NCBI GenBank assembly: GCA_027484055.1
Contig: JAIXQH010000014.1
Location: forward strand, 124,001-188,000
DNA: 64,000 nt
Direction: 5' to 3'
From: Verrucomicrobiaceae bacterium
GTDB lineage: Bacteria > Verrucomicrobiota > Verrucomicrobiia > Verrucomicrobiales > Akkermansiaceae
In this document: positions 10,701-22,600 of the stretch, piece after piece
Layout of the letters: each line of letters begins with the position of its first letter
Position numbering within the stretch: the stretch's first letter is position 1
Position numbers and translations under genes: made by a program
Notes under the pieces: generated by a model
Told to the model about the DNA's origin: nothing
Seen by the model: only the letters and a program-made list of their open reading frames with translations
Databases searched by the model: none

Positions 10701-13654
10701 TCACGGCTGCCGGTGGATTTTTCGCACGCGGTGATATCGAAGCAGGCCGCAGCTACGCGCTCAGCCGCTCCCGCAGCCTGCTTTCCAACCATCGTAGTGG
10801 CGCGGTGCAAGTCGATCTTTTCTATATCTGGCCCGCCATAGATCTCGCTATCCGCTACGGCCAATTTCTCGACGCCGAAACCCACGCCAACATCCGCGAA
10901 GTCATCCTCACCTTCAACCAATACAAGGACACCACGACCTCTAACTTGAAGACCTTGTCCTGGGTCACCCGCTTTCTCGGCGGCCAGCTTTATGGTGAGG
11001 CCGCCTTTGATGCGGCGGTGGACGGCAATGGCGTCCCCGTCACTAACGACTGGCGCCCCGCCGATCCCGACGCCCGCTCCACCCTCCTCAGCCACCTCGA
11101 TACCGTTGTCTCCTCCGGTTTCGGCGAGATCGCCTCGCGCCCCTATTTTTGGAAAAATCTCCTGCCCATCCTGAGCCTTGGTCAGCTCGCTCAGGACCCT
11201 GTCGTGCGGCAACGCGCCGCCATCGCCTACGAGGCCGGTCTAGCCCAAAATGCCGGTTACTGGCTGCGCGGCCATCTCGCCATGCCCACTTCGCGCAGCT
11301 ACCCCGACATGTTGGAACAACATCCCTCTAGCGGCGCTTCGATGGGGATGTTCTGGTATCACTTCGGCGGTGAATTGCCCGCCCTCGACAGCGAATCCGC
11401 TCTGATGACAGCCGTCATGAACCCTTCCGTCTCGCCCTTGCTCGAACTCGCCGCTTCCGACCGCGACACGCCCTTTTTCTCGCGCAGCCGCAGCGGCGGA
11501 AATTTCCTCCAGTCCTACGTCGAGAGAGACTACGCCCTTTTCGCCGACGGCCCGGTCGGTCCGAATAGCGGACAAGTTTACGCCAACGGCGTCGTCTGGA
11601 CCGACTCAGACCGCTCCCGCTCCCGCTACAGCCACCTCTGGGTCGCCAAGCCCATTCACGACGATCCTTCCTCGATCAATGTTTCCAACACCCACGGCAA
11701 GGAGTCGCGCCAGTTCAACGAAACCATCGCCCGCGACGCCTTGCTCTATAGCTTCGACATCGCTCCCCCTGCCGACCTCACCATCACCCCCACACCCACG
11801 CCCTACGGCATGGGCTACGTGCCCGGCGGCTACCGCGCCGTGGTCAACGATGCCGCCGCCACCGGCCAGATTTTTCTCCACTACGGCAGCGTGCTCATTG
11901 CCATCCGCTCCGAGCTACCCTTTGGTTGGAATCCCGCCGTCGGCATCACTTACCCCTCCGGCACAGTCCGCGCCGGCGACTCCGAGTTTCTCATTGATGG
12001 CGATACTGCCACCACTCGCCCGCCCGCTACTTTCACCACTCCGCTCACCGCCAATCTTCGTTTCGCAGTCGCGATCGAGACTGCCCGCCCCGCCGATTTT
12101 CCCGGTACCACGCCCGCCGACAAGCTCGCCGCTTTCCGCACCGCCATCCTTGCCATCCCAAAACCTTTCCGCCCCTCTGACGCTCCCACCACCGCCGTTT
12201 ACACCACCCGCCGCGGCGACCGTCTCCGCTTGACCAAAACCCAGGACGCCTCCACCTATCCCGTCACCGTCAATGGCGCGCCGGTCGAGTATGCCCTCTT
12301 CCCGCGCATCGAGAATCCCTGGATCTATCAGCCTGCTGGTTCCAACACTCTGATTTTGCGTTCCGCTGATCGCCGCGAGACCCTCGACTTCTCGACTTGG
12401 TCGCGCACCGTTGCCACCGGTTCCATCGACGTTACCCCGCCGGTCTTGGCCAACGTCCCGGCCAATTTCACCATCGCCCCCGCGCACCCGCAGCCGACCG
12501 TCACCTACGCCGCCACCGCCAGCGACGATATCGAGGGCTCCGTACCTGTGGTTTTCACTCCGCCCAGCGGTTCTGCTTTCACGCCGGGCACCACGCGCAT
12601 CGTCACCGCCACCGCCACCGATTCCAGCCTCAATTACACTCGCGCCACCTTCACTGTCACCGTTCTGCCTTACCCCACGCCGCCCGCGCCCGCCGCGCCG
12701 TGGAGCGTGCGAAACGTCGGTGTTCCGCCGCTTGTTCCGGGCTCCGCCCAACACGACGTCGCTAACCGCGTATTGATCATCTCCGGCACCGGCGGCACCA
12801 GCGGTGGCGGCACCAACGGCGACATCTGGAGCGGCACCAGCGAGGGATTTACCTACGCCTCCCGAGCCTGGACCGGCGACGGCGTTTTCACCGCCCGCGT
12901 TTGGAGTCTCAACGCCAGCGACAGCGGAGCCAAGGCAGGCATCATGGTCCGCGAGAGCAACACCACCGGCGCCAAGAACGCCATCACTTACATGAGCGCC
13001 AGTGGATCCGCTTTCTTCCAGACAAAATCTGCCACTAACGGAAATGTTGCCAGTTCCACCACCTCGGGTCGCGGAATCCCTGAGTGGGTCCGCTTGGTCC
13101 GCAGCGGCAATACTTTTACCGGCTTTTATTCCCACGATGGCATCCTATGGACTCAACAAGGAGCCGCCACCACCATCTCCATGTCCGGCCCGGATCTAAC
13201 TGCAGGTCTCGCCGTTGCCCCGCGCACGGGTGGTCAGACAGCGTCAGTCATTTTTGACAACGTGACCTTTCACACCCCGCTGGATGCTTGGCGGCTTGCG
13301 GCGTTCGGCACCGACCTCAACACCGGCACCGCCGCCGACACTGCTGACTTCGATTTCGACGGCGTGGCCAACCTCACGGAATATGCCCTCGGCACCACGC
13401 CCACCAATACCGCCTCGGCCCCCGCTACGATAGCGGTAATTTTAAATCAGAGATTACAACTCACCTTCCTCCGAGCCCGCCCGGATGTGACCTACATCGT
13501 CGAGGTCTCCTCCGGCCTGTCACCGGATTCGTGGACCACGCTCGCCACCAACCCCGGCAGCGTCGGCCAGACCGTAACCGTCATCGACACGGTCAATGTC
13601 TCCACTGCCAACCCGCCTCGCAGATTCCTGCGCCTCCGCGTCACCAGCCCATGA
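7736..13654 (+). CDS. Giant secreted multidomain protein: beta-strand repeat region, putative helical-toroid/beta-sandwich catalytic region, HYR-like domain, DUF1349-like domain, C-terminal module
   Basis: ORF listed from 7628; ATG at 7736 (MKKSERQKPKPLVMGTILRTSLIMQAVMLSAQGADFYF) gives a signal peptide. PATR-type repeats (LSKSGTGKLILTGSHTFTGGTSLIGGTLEL); HYR-like PPVLANVPANFTIAP...FTPGTTRIVTATATDSS; C-terminal FDFDGVANLTEYALGTTP..FLRLRVTSP. Confidence 0.8.
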   Translation: MKKSERQKPKPLVMGTILRTSLIMQAVMLSAQGADFYFDVNGASPGSGVASGGSYAWSGAFWSTATDGTAATGTLPTRNTSYFSAGVDGEGSFTVTGATSETGSVVVQEGNVTLQSLTRIFNNGSVLRTLAGTSLTIQNSPDFYNNGVTFDTAADTTITIAGTSSGSRKALLTKTGPGRVIFQGVNSGGSGGTLTIHNGEYRIQNSASVADGASVVNSGGTLSLANNIAPTRGLTLNGSGYISAGALRSVSGSNSWNGLLTLGSATRIHADPGASLTLNPAAGNSVTGAFPLALGGSGTITVSKPISAVASLTKDGAGVAILAAPNPFTGPTTVSVGSLRFSETSGVLATVGGSLAVNATVEVVNAASQTWSTPLSGGTAGRFVKQGGGRLTLSGSHWFAGTVAIQSGTLTLATGSSVSSVARFDVSANSTFDVSAVPGFALVSSQTLSGVGNVTGSITTQAGSVLDLTPGTPLTVTGAMTITSGTAVRAPAALVNGTYPLIRTTGGTLTTSPSGLSVVGFVSPTQVASLELNGGATELSLVVATNPYSSRALTWMGDGSENFWDNATSSTWRTNSMPVVFTTSDTLTFDQTGSANPTVNLTGTLVPGSVTVSSNTDYTLTGEGRIAGPTALSKSGTGKLILTGSHTFTGGTSLIGGTLELRATGALGTGPFTNTATLALAPPTSLTFGNTVSGSGALVVSGGSATVAGNNSAFTGPATVSSGTLTLGHVSALGTAVGATTISSGATLDLAGLAVGAEPVVLAGGILANTSAPVASLAGPLTVSSASSLVTASELTLSGALGGNAALEISSGVLRINGNSATNTGWVTVASGATLAGSGSLGGGLIVAGTLAPSTGIAVVAALTVQGNSTLQSSSTTRLRIQKASGVASSDRLVVGGTLTLGGTLAITISGQALAAGDTFTLFTAGSLSGSFSAVQLPYLYGDLQWDRSTLATHGVVRVIALPAVSTQAQRREWLLTRVADDPGGVDGFTAAGGFFARGDIEAGRSYALSRSRSLLSNHRSGAVQVDLFYIWPAIDLAIRYGQFLDAETHANIREVILTFNQYKDTTTSNLKTLSWVTRFLGGQLYGEAAFDAAVDGNGVPVTNDWRPADPDARSTLLSHLDTVVSSGFGEIASRPYFWKNLLPILSLGQLAQDPVVRQRAAIAYEAGLAQNAGYWLRGHLAMPTSRSYPDMLEQHPSSGASMGMFWYHFGGELPALDSESALMTAVMNPSVSPLLELAASDRDTPFFSRSRSGGNFLQSYVERDYALFADGPVGPNSGQVYANGVVWTDSDRSRSRYSHLWVAKPIHDDPSSINVSNTHGKESRQFNETIARDALLYSFDIAPPADLTITPTPTPYGMGYVPGGYRAVVNDAAATGQIFLHYGSVLIAIRSELPFGWNPAVGITYPSGTVRAGDSEFLIDGDTATTRPPATFTTPLTANLRFAVAIETARPADFPGTTPADKLAAFRTAILAIPKPFRPSDAPTTAVYTTRRGDRLRLTKTQDASTYPVTVNGAPVEYALFPRIENPWIYQPAGSNTLILRSADRRETLDFSTWSRTVATGSIDVTPPVLANVPANFTIAPAHPQPTVTYAATASDDIEGSVPVVFTPPSGSAFTPGTTRIVTATATDSSLNYTRATFTVTVLPYPTPPAPAAPWSVRNVGVPPLVPGSAQHDVANRVLIISGTGGTSGGGTNGDIWSGTSEGFTYASRAWTGDGVFTARVWSLNASDSGAKAGIMVRESNTTGAKNAITYMSASGSAFFQTKSATNGNVASSTTSGRGIPEWVRLVRSGNTFTGFYSHDGILWTQQGAATTISMSGPDLTAGLAVAPRTGGQTASVIFDNVTFHTPLDAWRLAAFGTDLNTGTAADTADFDFDGVANLTEYALGTTPTNTASAPATIAVILNQRLQLTFLRARPDVTYIVEVSSGLSPDSWTTLATNPGSVGQTVTVIDTVNVSTANPPRRFLRLRVTSP

Positions 13655-16600
13655 CCCGCCCCCTTTACAGTCTCCCTCCTTTTGATTCTTCCCGTTGGCT
13701 TTTCTCGATGAAATTCCTCCTAACGTTCCTCTGCGTTTTCCCCGCCCTATCAACTTTGCGGTTGGTCGCCTCCACGCCGCAATTCCCCGTCCCGGTCACC
13801 ATCAATCCGGACCAGTCTATCACCTATAACCCCACGCCCAAGGGCGACCGCATCCCCGATTTCTCCACCGTCGGCTACAACTACGGCAACTCCCCCCTCC
13901 CCGGCGAACCCGGCGGCTACGCGGTCCCCGTCCTCGTCACCCTCTCCCCCCAGCCCGGCGACCAGACCGACCGCATCCAGGCCGCCATCGACTTCATCTC
14001 CGCCAAGCCGCTCGTGAACGGCTTTCGCGGCGCCCTCCTGCTCAAGGCCGGTCGCTGGGACATCCATTCCATCAACCGGCTCTACGTCCGCGCCTCCGGC
14101 GTCGTCATCCGCGGCGAGGGCGATCACCCGCTCACCGGCACTCGCCTCTACGCCCTCGGCACCATCAACGAAAACACCAACGGCGCCACTCTCCCCCGCG
14201 CCCCGCTCTTCACTTTCAGCGGCGGCTCCAACACCGCCAACTCCACCGCCCGCTCCCTCGTGGACGCGGTCTACGTGCCGTCCGGAGTCAACGTCATCCC
14301 CGTCAACGGCCATCCTTTCACCGTCAACCAGCGCGTCCAGGTCCGCTGGCCCGGTTCCGTCGCCTGGCAAAAGGCCAGCCTCTACAAAACAGACGCCAAC
14401 GCCGACGCCGATCCTGCCATCACTTCCTCGCGCATCGTCACCGCCGTCACACCGAACTCCATCACCCTCGACGCGCCCATCACCACGCCCCTCGACCCCG
14501 CCTACGGCCGCGGCTACGTCGTCCCCGTCACCGCCTTTGGCAACATAACCAACGTCGGTATCTCCAACTGCTACTTCGAGAGCGCCTACGCGAGCGACAG
14601 CGACGAAACCCACGCCGCCAACGCCGTCGTCTTCAACAACGTCGAGGACGGCTTCATGCACAACTGCACCGCCCGCTTTTTCACCTATTCCATCGCCTCC
14701 GTCGGCACCAGCACGCGCAAGATCACCGTCAACCGCAGCCAATACCTCGACGGCGTCTCCCGCCTGATCGGTGCCCGCCGCTACAGCTTCCTTCTCTCCG
14801 GCGAACTGGGCCTCGTCTCCAATTCCATCTCCCGCTACGGCCGCCACGCCTTCGTCTCCAGCTGGCCCGCCGTCCCCGGCCCCATCGTGTTCGTCGACAG
14901 CACCGCCATCGGCAGCTACAACGAGTCCGGAGCCCACCTCGATTGGAACAACGGCGGTCTCTGGGACAACATCACCGACAACAAGCTCCAGGTGAAATTG
15001 GAGCGCCCCTCCGCCTCCTGCGTCGCTTGGAACTGCATCCTCAACAGCATCACCTTTGAGAACATGCCGCTCTCGCCGAACTGGTCCCTCGGCACCACCA
15101 CCGCGAGCGGCGGGCCCGCCACGTGGATCAACTCCGTCTCCGGCGGCGCCTACGCCTACACCGCCCCTTTCCTCGGCAAGGCCGAACAATGGTCCAACGG
15201 CACCCGCATGTCCGTCCGCTCCCTTTACGAGAACCAGCTCAACACCCGCCTCGCCGCCGCCGGCAACCCCCACCGCTACGCCGCCAATCCCGCCACCCGC
15301 GTCAACTACCTCCCCGCCTTCCGCACTCCCGCCCAGCTCTTCGCCTCTTCCGGCACGGCCTGGTCCTACCAGGTTCCCGTATCCAACCTCATCCCCTACA
15401 CCCGCAGCCCCAACTACACCGCCACCGGCCTTCCCTCCGGCGTCACCATCAACGCCACCACCGGCCTGATCTCCGGCACCCTGCCATCGGTCGCCGCGGA
15501 CACGAATTACAACCTCACCCTCACCGCCCGTAATATAGACGGCACTACGACCAGGGCCATGATACTCACCGTCCGCCCCGCCGGCACCGCCAAGGTTCCG
15601 CTCGGCATGTCCGTCGAGGCCGACACCAACCGCACCGTCACCATCGATGTCCGCGGCCTCGGCGCTTCCCCAGTGCCCATGGTCCCCGCCTCCCGCCTGC
15701 TCGCCCCGCTGATCGTTCGTAAGGGCTACACTTCCGATTTCACCGGCGTCGCCTACACCGCCACCGACGTTCCCGTGCCCGTCCGCGGCGTTCTTTCCAT
15801 CGAGGGCCTCACTTCACCGGTCACCATCACCTACAACGGCTCCACCACCCTGCCCACCGCCCCGGGCTTCTACGACATCGTCGCCACGCTCGACGACCCC
15901 GTCTACTCGGCCTCCGCCACCGGCCGTCTCCTCATCACCAACGCCACCGCCGTCACCGTCACTCTCAACAATACCGCCGCGCCCACCGCCGCCTCCCCCG
16001 TCACCGCCACCTCCACCCAGCCCGCGATCACCCCGGTCATCACCTACGACGGCTCCCTCTCGTTCCCCACCGCCACCGGGCTCTACACTGCCAAGGCCGT
16101 CGTGGCCGACCCCGAGTATTTCGGCTCCCGCCTCGCCCTCTTCGGCGTGCCGCCGCAGATCACCCAGCAACCCGCTTCGCTCACCGTCAACCAGGGCGCC
16201 CCGGCCGCCTTCTCCGTCGTCGCCACCGGTATCGCCAGCACTTTCCAATGGCGCAAAAACGGCGCCCCCATCCCAGGCGCCACCTCCGCCACTTTCGCCA
16301 TCGCCTCCACCCAGGGCTCGGACACCGCCTCCTACGACGTCGTCGTCACCGACCAGACCGGCATCACCACCTCGGCGACGGTCACTTTGACCGTTATCGT
16401 GCCGCCCCAGATCACCCAGCCGCCTGCCTCCATCAACGTCGCCCAAGGCGCTCCCGCCACCTTCAACGTCGCCGCCACCGGCGGCGCCCTCGCGTATCAA
16501 TGGCGCAAGGACACCTCTCCTATCTCCGGCGCCACCTCCGCCAGCTTCACTTTGCCTGCCACCTCCACGACCGACGCCGGCTCCTACGACGTCGTCGTCA

Positions 16601-19600
16601 CCAATTCCCAGGGCACCGCCACTTCCGCCTCCGCCACCCTGACCGTCGTCCTTCCTCCGCAAATCACCCAGCACCCGCTCTCCCAGACCGTCAACCAGGG
16701 CACCGCGACGTCCTTCACCGTCACCTCCACCGGCATCGGCAACACCTACCAATGGCGCAAGGCGACCGCCCCCATCCCGGGCGCCACTGCCACCACCTAC
16801 ACCCTTCCCTCGCCCCAAGCCAACGACGCCGCCTCCTACGACGTGGTCGTCACCAACATCGCCGGAACCGCGACATCCAACGCCGCCGTTCTCACCGTCA
16901 TCGTCCCCCCGCAGATCACCCAGCAACCGCAGCCGCAGGTCGTCACCCTCGGCGCGTCCGCCACCTTCACGACCGCAGCCAGCGGCCTATCCGCTACCTA
17001 CCAGTGGCGCAAGGGCGGCACCCCTATCTCAGGCGCCACCGCCAGCACCTACACCATCCCGTCCGTGCAGACCGCGGACGCCGGCTCCTACGACGTGGTC
17101 GTCACCAATCCCGCCGGCACCGCGACCTCCTCCGCCGTCGCCCTCACTCCCCTCAATCCGAGCGGTATCCAAAAACTGAATAACACCACCGCGCTCGACC
17201 TCCCCGGCAGCTGGACCGGCGGCATCGTGCCCGGCCTCTACGACACCGCGTCATGGAACGGCACCTACACCAGCGGGACCGTCGGCGTCGGCGCCGGTCT
17301 CTCCGTCGGTCGCCTCCAGCTTCTCTCCCCTTCGACCGCCATCACTCTCAACACCGGCACCGGTCCGCTCACCCTCGGCGGCGGCGGCCTCGACCTCTCC
17401 GTCTCCACCCAGAGCCTCACCGTCAACGCTCCGGTCATTCTCAGCGCCTCCCAGACTTGGACCGTCGCCACCAGCCGCGTGCTCAACCTCAACAGCGTCG
17501 TCTCCGACGGCGGCTCCGCCTTCGGCCTCACTTTCTCCGGCGCCGGCTCCAGCGTCCTCTCCACCAACAACACCTACATCGGTCCCACCACGCTCACCGC
17601 TGGCACCCTCCACCTCGGCGCGACCGCCGGCACCACCAGCGGCTCGGTCGCCGGCCCCTTCGTCCTCGGCGGCGGCACGCTGCGCTCGAACCGCACCGAC
17701 GCCCACTCCCCCCTCGGGGGCGCTCTCACCGCCACCGCCGGCACTCTCCAGGTCAACAACGCCAGCGCCGTCTTCACTCTCAACTCCACCAACCTGCCGC
17801 CCGGCTCCACCAACGTTTTCACCACCCTCACCGGCGTTTCCGGCGCCACTTTCGTCGTGGACGGCGCGCCCACCTCCACCCTCGGCTTCGGCGGCAGCGT
17901 GGGCGGCATGAATCTCACGGTCAAAAACGGCACGGTTAACTTCTCCACCAACGGCGGCGCCTTCAACTTCCGCATCGAGGGCGGCTCCTTCACCTCCACC
18001 GCCGCCGATCGTTTCCAACTCGCCACCGCCAACCAGACTTTCACCGTCACCGGCGGCTCGGCCAACCTCACCGCCAGTTCCCAATTCGGCTTCCGAGTCG
18101 GCGGCAGCGGCAGCCCCACCCAGGCCGGCGCTCAAACCGTCATCGCCACCCAGTCCGGCGGCACCGTTTCGGTGGCCGGCTTCAACCTCGGCGGCACCGA
18201 CACCACTCTATTAAAGAGCCCTTCCTACACCTTGAGCGGTGGTATCCTTTCCGCCACTACAAATCTTCAAATCGGCGCCGACTCCGGAGGCAATGGCACC
18301 TCCACCTTCACTTTCTCCGGCGGCAAACTCGTCGTCCCCGGCACGATCAGCGGCGCGCAATCCGGCGCGAAACAAATCTTCGCCTTCACCGGCGGCAATC
18401 TAGTCTCCGGCACGCTGAACGCCACCAACCTCCGCTTCTCCGAACTCTCCTCCAACGGCACCCTCAACCAGACCGGCGGCACCCTCGCCCCCGGCGACCT
18501 CGGCACCCCCGGCCGCACCGCTATCACCGGAAGTTACATCCTCGGTGCCAACGCCACTCTCTCCCTCGACCTCGGCGGCAACTCCACCGCCACCACGTTC
18601 CAGGGCACTGCCAGCCAGTTCGACAACGTCACCGTCTCCGGCACCACCACCCTCGGCGGCAATCTTTCCGTTGCCCTGACCAACGCCTACCTCCCCGCCA
18701 ACACCACCACCGTTACCGTCCTCACCTCCACCGGAACTCTCACCGGAGCCTTCGCCAACGTCCCCTTCGGCTCCCGCCTCCTCGTCGCCGACGGCCAGGG
18801 CAGCTTCCTCGTCAGTCAGTTGGGCAACACCGTCACGCTCTCCGCCTTCCTCCCTGTCGTCGTCACGCCTTTCGTCACCCCGGGCGTCAGCTCCAACCTC
18901 CTCGATTGGTCCGGCTCCATGGCCCTCAGCTACGATCTCGACCGCGCCCTCTCCGCCGGCGGTCCCTTCACTCGCCTCGCCACCGGCCTCGCCGCCACGC
19001 AGTTCACCGACTCCACCATCGTTCCCGGCACCCAATACTACTACCGCCTTTCCGGCACCGACAGTTTTGGTCGCACCTCCACCGTCATCTCCGGCCCGCC
19101 TCCCGCCTCGCCGACCTCGCTAGCCGTCACCCCCGGCTTCACCACCACCGCCCTGACGTGGAGCCCCGTCTCCGGCGCAACGGGCTATCGCATTCGACGC
19201 GCCCTCGCCGACTCCGGCCCCTTCGTGCTGGTCGCCTCGCCCGTTTCCCCCGCCTACACCGACACCGCCCTCACTACCGGCGTCACATATTACTACACCG
19301 TCACCGCCCTCAACGGCTCCGGCGAATCCGCGCCTTCCGCCGTAGCCTTCGCCACTCCTTTCCCCGGCACCGCCACCAAGGCCAACAACACCACCGCCCT
19401 CGACCTCGGCTCCAGTTGGTCCACCGCCACCGTCCCGACCGCGTCCGACACCGCCCTCTGGAACGGCACCTACGCCAACGCCACCGTCTCCGTCGGCTCC
19501 GGTCTGTCCGTCGCCCAGCTCCGCCTCACCAGCCCCTCCCAGGCCGTCAACCTCAACGCCGGCACCGGCCCGCTTAACCTCGGCGCGGGCGGCTTCGAAC

Positions 19601-22600
19601 TCTCCACTTCCACACAAAATCTAACCGTCAACGCGCCGCTCATCCTCGCCGACACCCAAACCTGGACTGTCAACACCGGCCGCACCCTCACCCTCAACGG
19701 CAACATCTCCGAGTCCGACCCCGAGACCGCCCTCACCAAATCCGGCTCCGGTCTCCTCGTCCTCGCCGCCTCGTCCAACTCCTGGACCGGCCCCACCCTC
19801 GTCACCGCCGGCACGCTGCGCCTCGACGCCAACGCCGTCCTGGGCCTCGCCCCGGGCACCGGCGAATCCACCGCCTCCCTCTCAAGCCTCAGCATCGCCT
19901 CCGGCGCCACTCTCACCGGCACCGGCTTGGTGAATTGCCCCGTCAACATCAGCGGCACTCTCGCCCCCGGCCTCCTCGGCGCGGGCACGCTCACCCTTCA
20001 AGACTCCCTCACCCTCGCCTCAACCAGCTCCACCACCGTCTCCATCCACCGTTCGTCCCCCGCCGCCTGCTCTTCCGTCACCGGCCTCACCACCGTCAAC
20101 TACGGCGGCACTCTCACCGTCACCAACACCGGCCCGGGCCTCGTCACCGGCGACCGCTTCGTGCTCATCGGCGCGACCTCCTACAGCGGTGCCTTCGCCA
20201 CCCTCAACCTCCCCGCGCTCGACCCCGGCCTCTCCTGGGACACTTCCGGCCTGCCCGTCGACGGCAGCATCCTCGTCCGCTCCTCCGTGAACGTCCCGTC
20301 CACCAAATACTGGGACACCTCCGCCACCACCGGTCTCCAGGGCGGCTCCGGCACTTGGGATGTCCTCGCCTCCGCCAACTGGAATCCCGCCGCCGACGGC
20401 ACCGGCACCCGCACCTCGTTCTGGCATTTCGACTCCGCCGTCTTCCAAAACGGCGTCACCAACACCATCACCCTCGCCGGCCCCGTCGCCGTCACCGCCC
20501 TCACCCAATCCGCCAACGGCACCGCCACCACCCTCAACGGCGGCATCCTCGTCCTCGCCGGCCCCACTCCGCTCAGCAACGGCGTCCCCAACGGCAACTC
20601 CACTCTCTCCATCCAGGCCCCCGTCCGCATCAACAACCTCCCCGTCACCCTCGCCGCCGTCCAGCCCGTCCTTCTCGGCCAGGGCCTCGGCGGCTCCGGC
20701 AACATCACCAAAACCGGCAACGGAACCCTCACCGTCACAGGCGACAGCGACTGGAGCGGCGCCCTCGCCCTCGACGGCGGCACCACCCGCTTCAACGGCG
20801 CCACCCCCGGCCTCTCCCGCCTCACCTTTGGCTCCGTCGCCGCCACCGTATCCAGTTCCACCTTACAACTCACCGCTGACGCCGACCTTACCTCCCTCGC
20901 CGTCCAGAACCTCGGCGCCAACACCCTCGACATCGCCGCCGGCAAGACCCTCTCCGTCACCGGCCCCGTCATCCTCGGCCTCAACGCCAACACCGCCAAC
21001 ATCACCGCGAGCACCGTCACGTCCATCGCCTTCACCGGCGGCGGCTCCGCCTCGTTCAGCAATCTCGCCGGCAGCTTCATCGTCGCCGGCGGCAACAAGG
21101 GCGGCATCGTCACCGCCGATTTCTCCGGCCTCTCCTCCCTAGTCATCGATACCGGCCCCGCCGGCAACATCTTCCTCGGCGTCAATCTGTCCGTCACCAG
21201 CGACACTCTTCGCCTCGCGCCCGACTCCACCCTCACCGCCGCCAACTTCTACGTCGGCGACGCCAACACCGGCGGCACCCACTCCCTCGTCCTCGGCTCC
21301 AGCGACAACATTTTCAACATCGACAACCTCTACGTCGGCCAGCGCCCCGGCGTCAGCAACCGCTCCGACGGCTCCGTCACCTTCCCCCCCGGCACCCCCA
21401 ACGCCACCCTCCGCCTCCGCGACGCCGATGGAGTCAACCGCGCCAACCTCCAGCTCAACGACAACAGTTCCACCACCGGCCGCCTTCTCACCACCACTTT
21501 TGACGTCTCCGGCCGCTCCGCCGACCTCCTCCTCAACACCCTCGTCGTCGGCCGCCGCAACGCCAGCAGCAGCCCCGCCCAGGTCACCGCCGACACCTTC
21601 CGCTGGGATCGTGGCACCCTCGATGTCCTCCAACCCGTCGTCCTCTCTCAAGCCCCCGCCGCCGCGCAAAAAACCCACGTCGGCTCCATGAACATCGGCT
21701 CGGCCAACTCCACCCTGGCCGACATCGCCATCTTCCGCGGCGGCATCGTCGTCGCCGAAAACCGCTCCACCGTCACCACCGCCGGCGCCGCCACCCAGGC
21801 CACCCTCACCATCGGCGGCGGCTCCATCACCAGCGCCGACATCACCCTCGGCGACATCTTCACCCTCACCGCCCCCACCAGCGGCACCCGGCAATCCCTC
21901 GCCATCCTCAACGTCACCGGCGGCACCCTCACCCTCACCGCTCCCCTTCGCTCCGGTTCCTCCGGCGGCCCCGGCTCCAAGACCGCCACCCTCACCCTCG
22001 ACGGCGGCACGCTCGACCTCGGCGGCAACGCCCTCGGCGGCACCGGCCCCTCCGCCCTCACCACCCTCAACTTCCTCTCTGGCACCCTCGCCAACGTCGC
22101 CTCCATCAACAGCACCTCCGGCCTCGCCAAAACCGGCAACGGCACCCTCACCCTCGCCGGCACCAACACCTTCACCGGCCCTGTCTCCGTCTCCTCCGGC
22201 ACTTTCGTTCTCGCCCCCGCCGCCACCGCCACCACCTCGATCACCGTCGCTTCCGGTGCCACCATCGTGCCCGCAGGCACGATCGCCGGCAACCTCACGT
22301 TGCCCGTCGGCGCGACTTGGCGCGTGCGGCTCGACTCCGCCACCGCCTACGACCAGCTCACCCTCGCCGGAGCAAACTCCACCGCCACTCTCGGCGGCAC
22401 CTTGGACATCGTCGCCGCGCCCGCTCTTCCCGCCGGCACCCGCTTCCGCATCCTGCGCAATCAGGGCAACTCCGCCGCCCCCGTATCCGGCTTCTTCGCT
22501 GGCCGCGCCAACCTCTCACCTTTCACCGCCTCCGGCCGCACTTGGTATCTCGACTACGCCGTTGGCTCCGGCGGCGACGTGGACCTAGTCCTTGCAAGCG

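Noticed and set aside
16150-17157. Regularly spaced repeats suggestive of a CRISPR array
   Set aside because: 252-bp period in frame, encoding Ig-like domains; no short repeats with unique spacers.
13750-22343. Many long minus-strand ORFs (e.g. 13750..15273, 15814..16926, 17251..18135, 20181..21245, 21648..22343)
   Set aside because: Antisense artefacts of C-rich coding DNA; low-complexity Gly/Val/Ala/Arg products, no domain-like sequence, fully overlapped by a convincing plus-strand protein.
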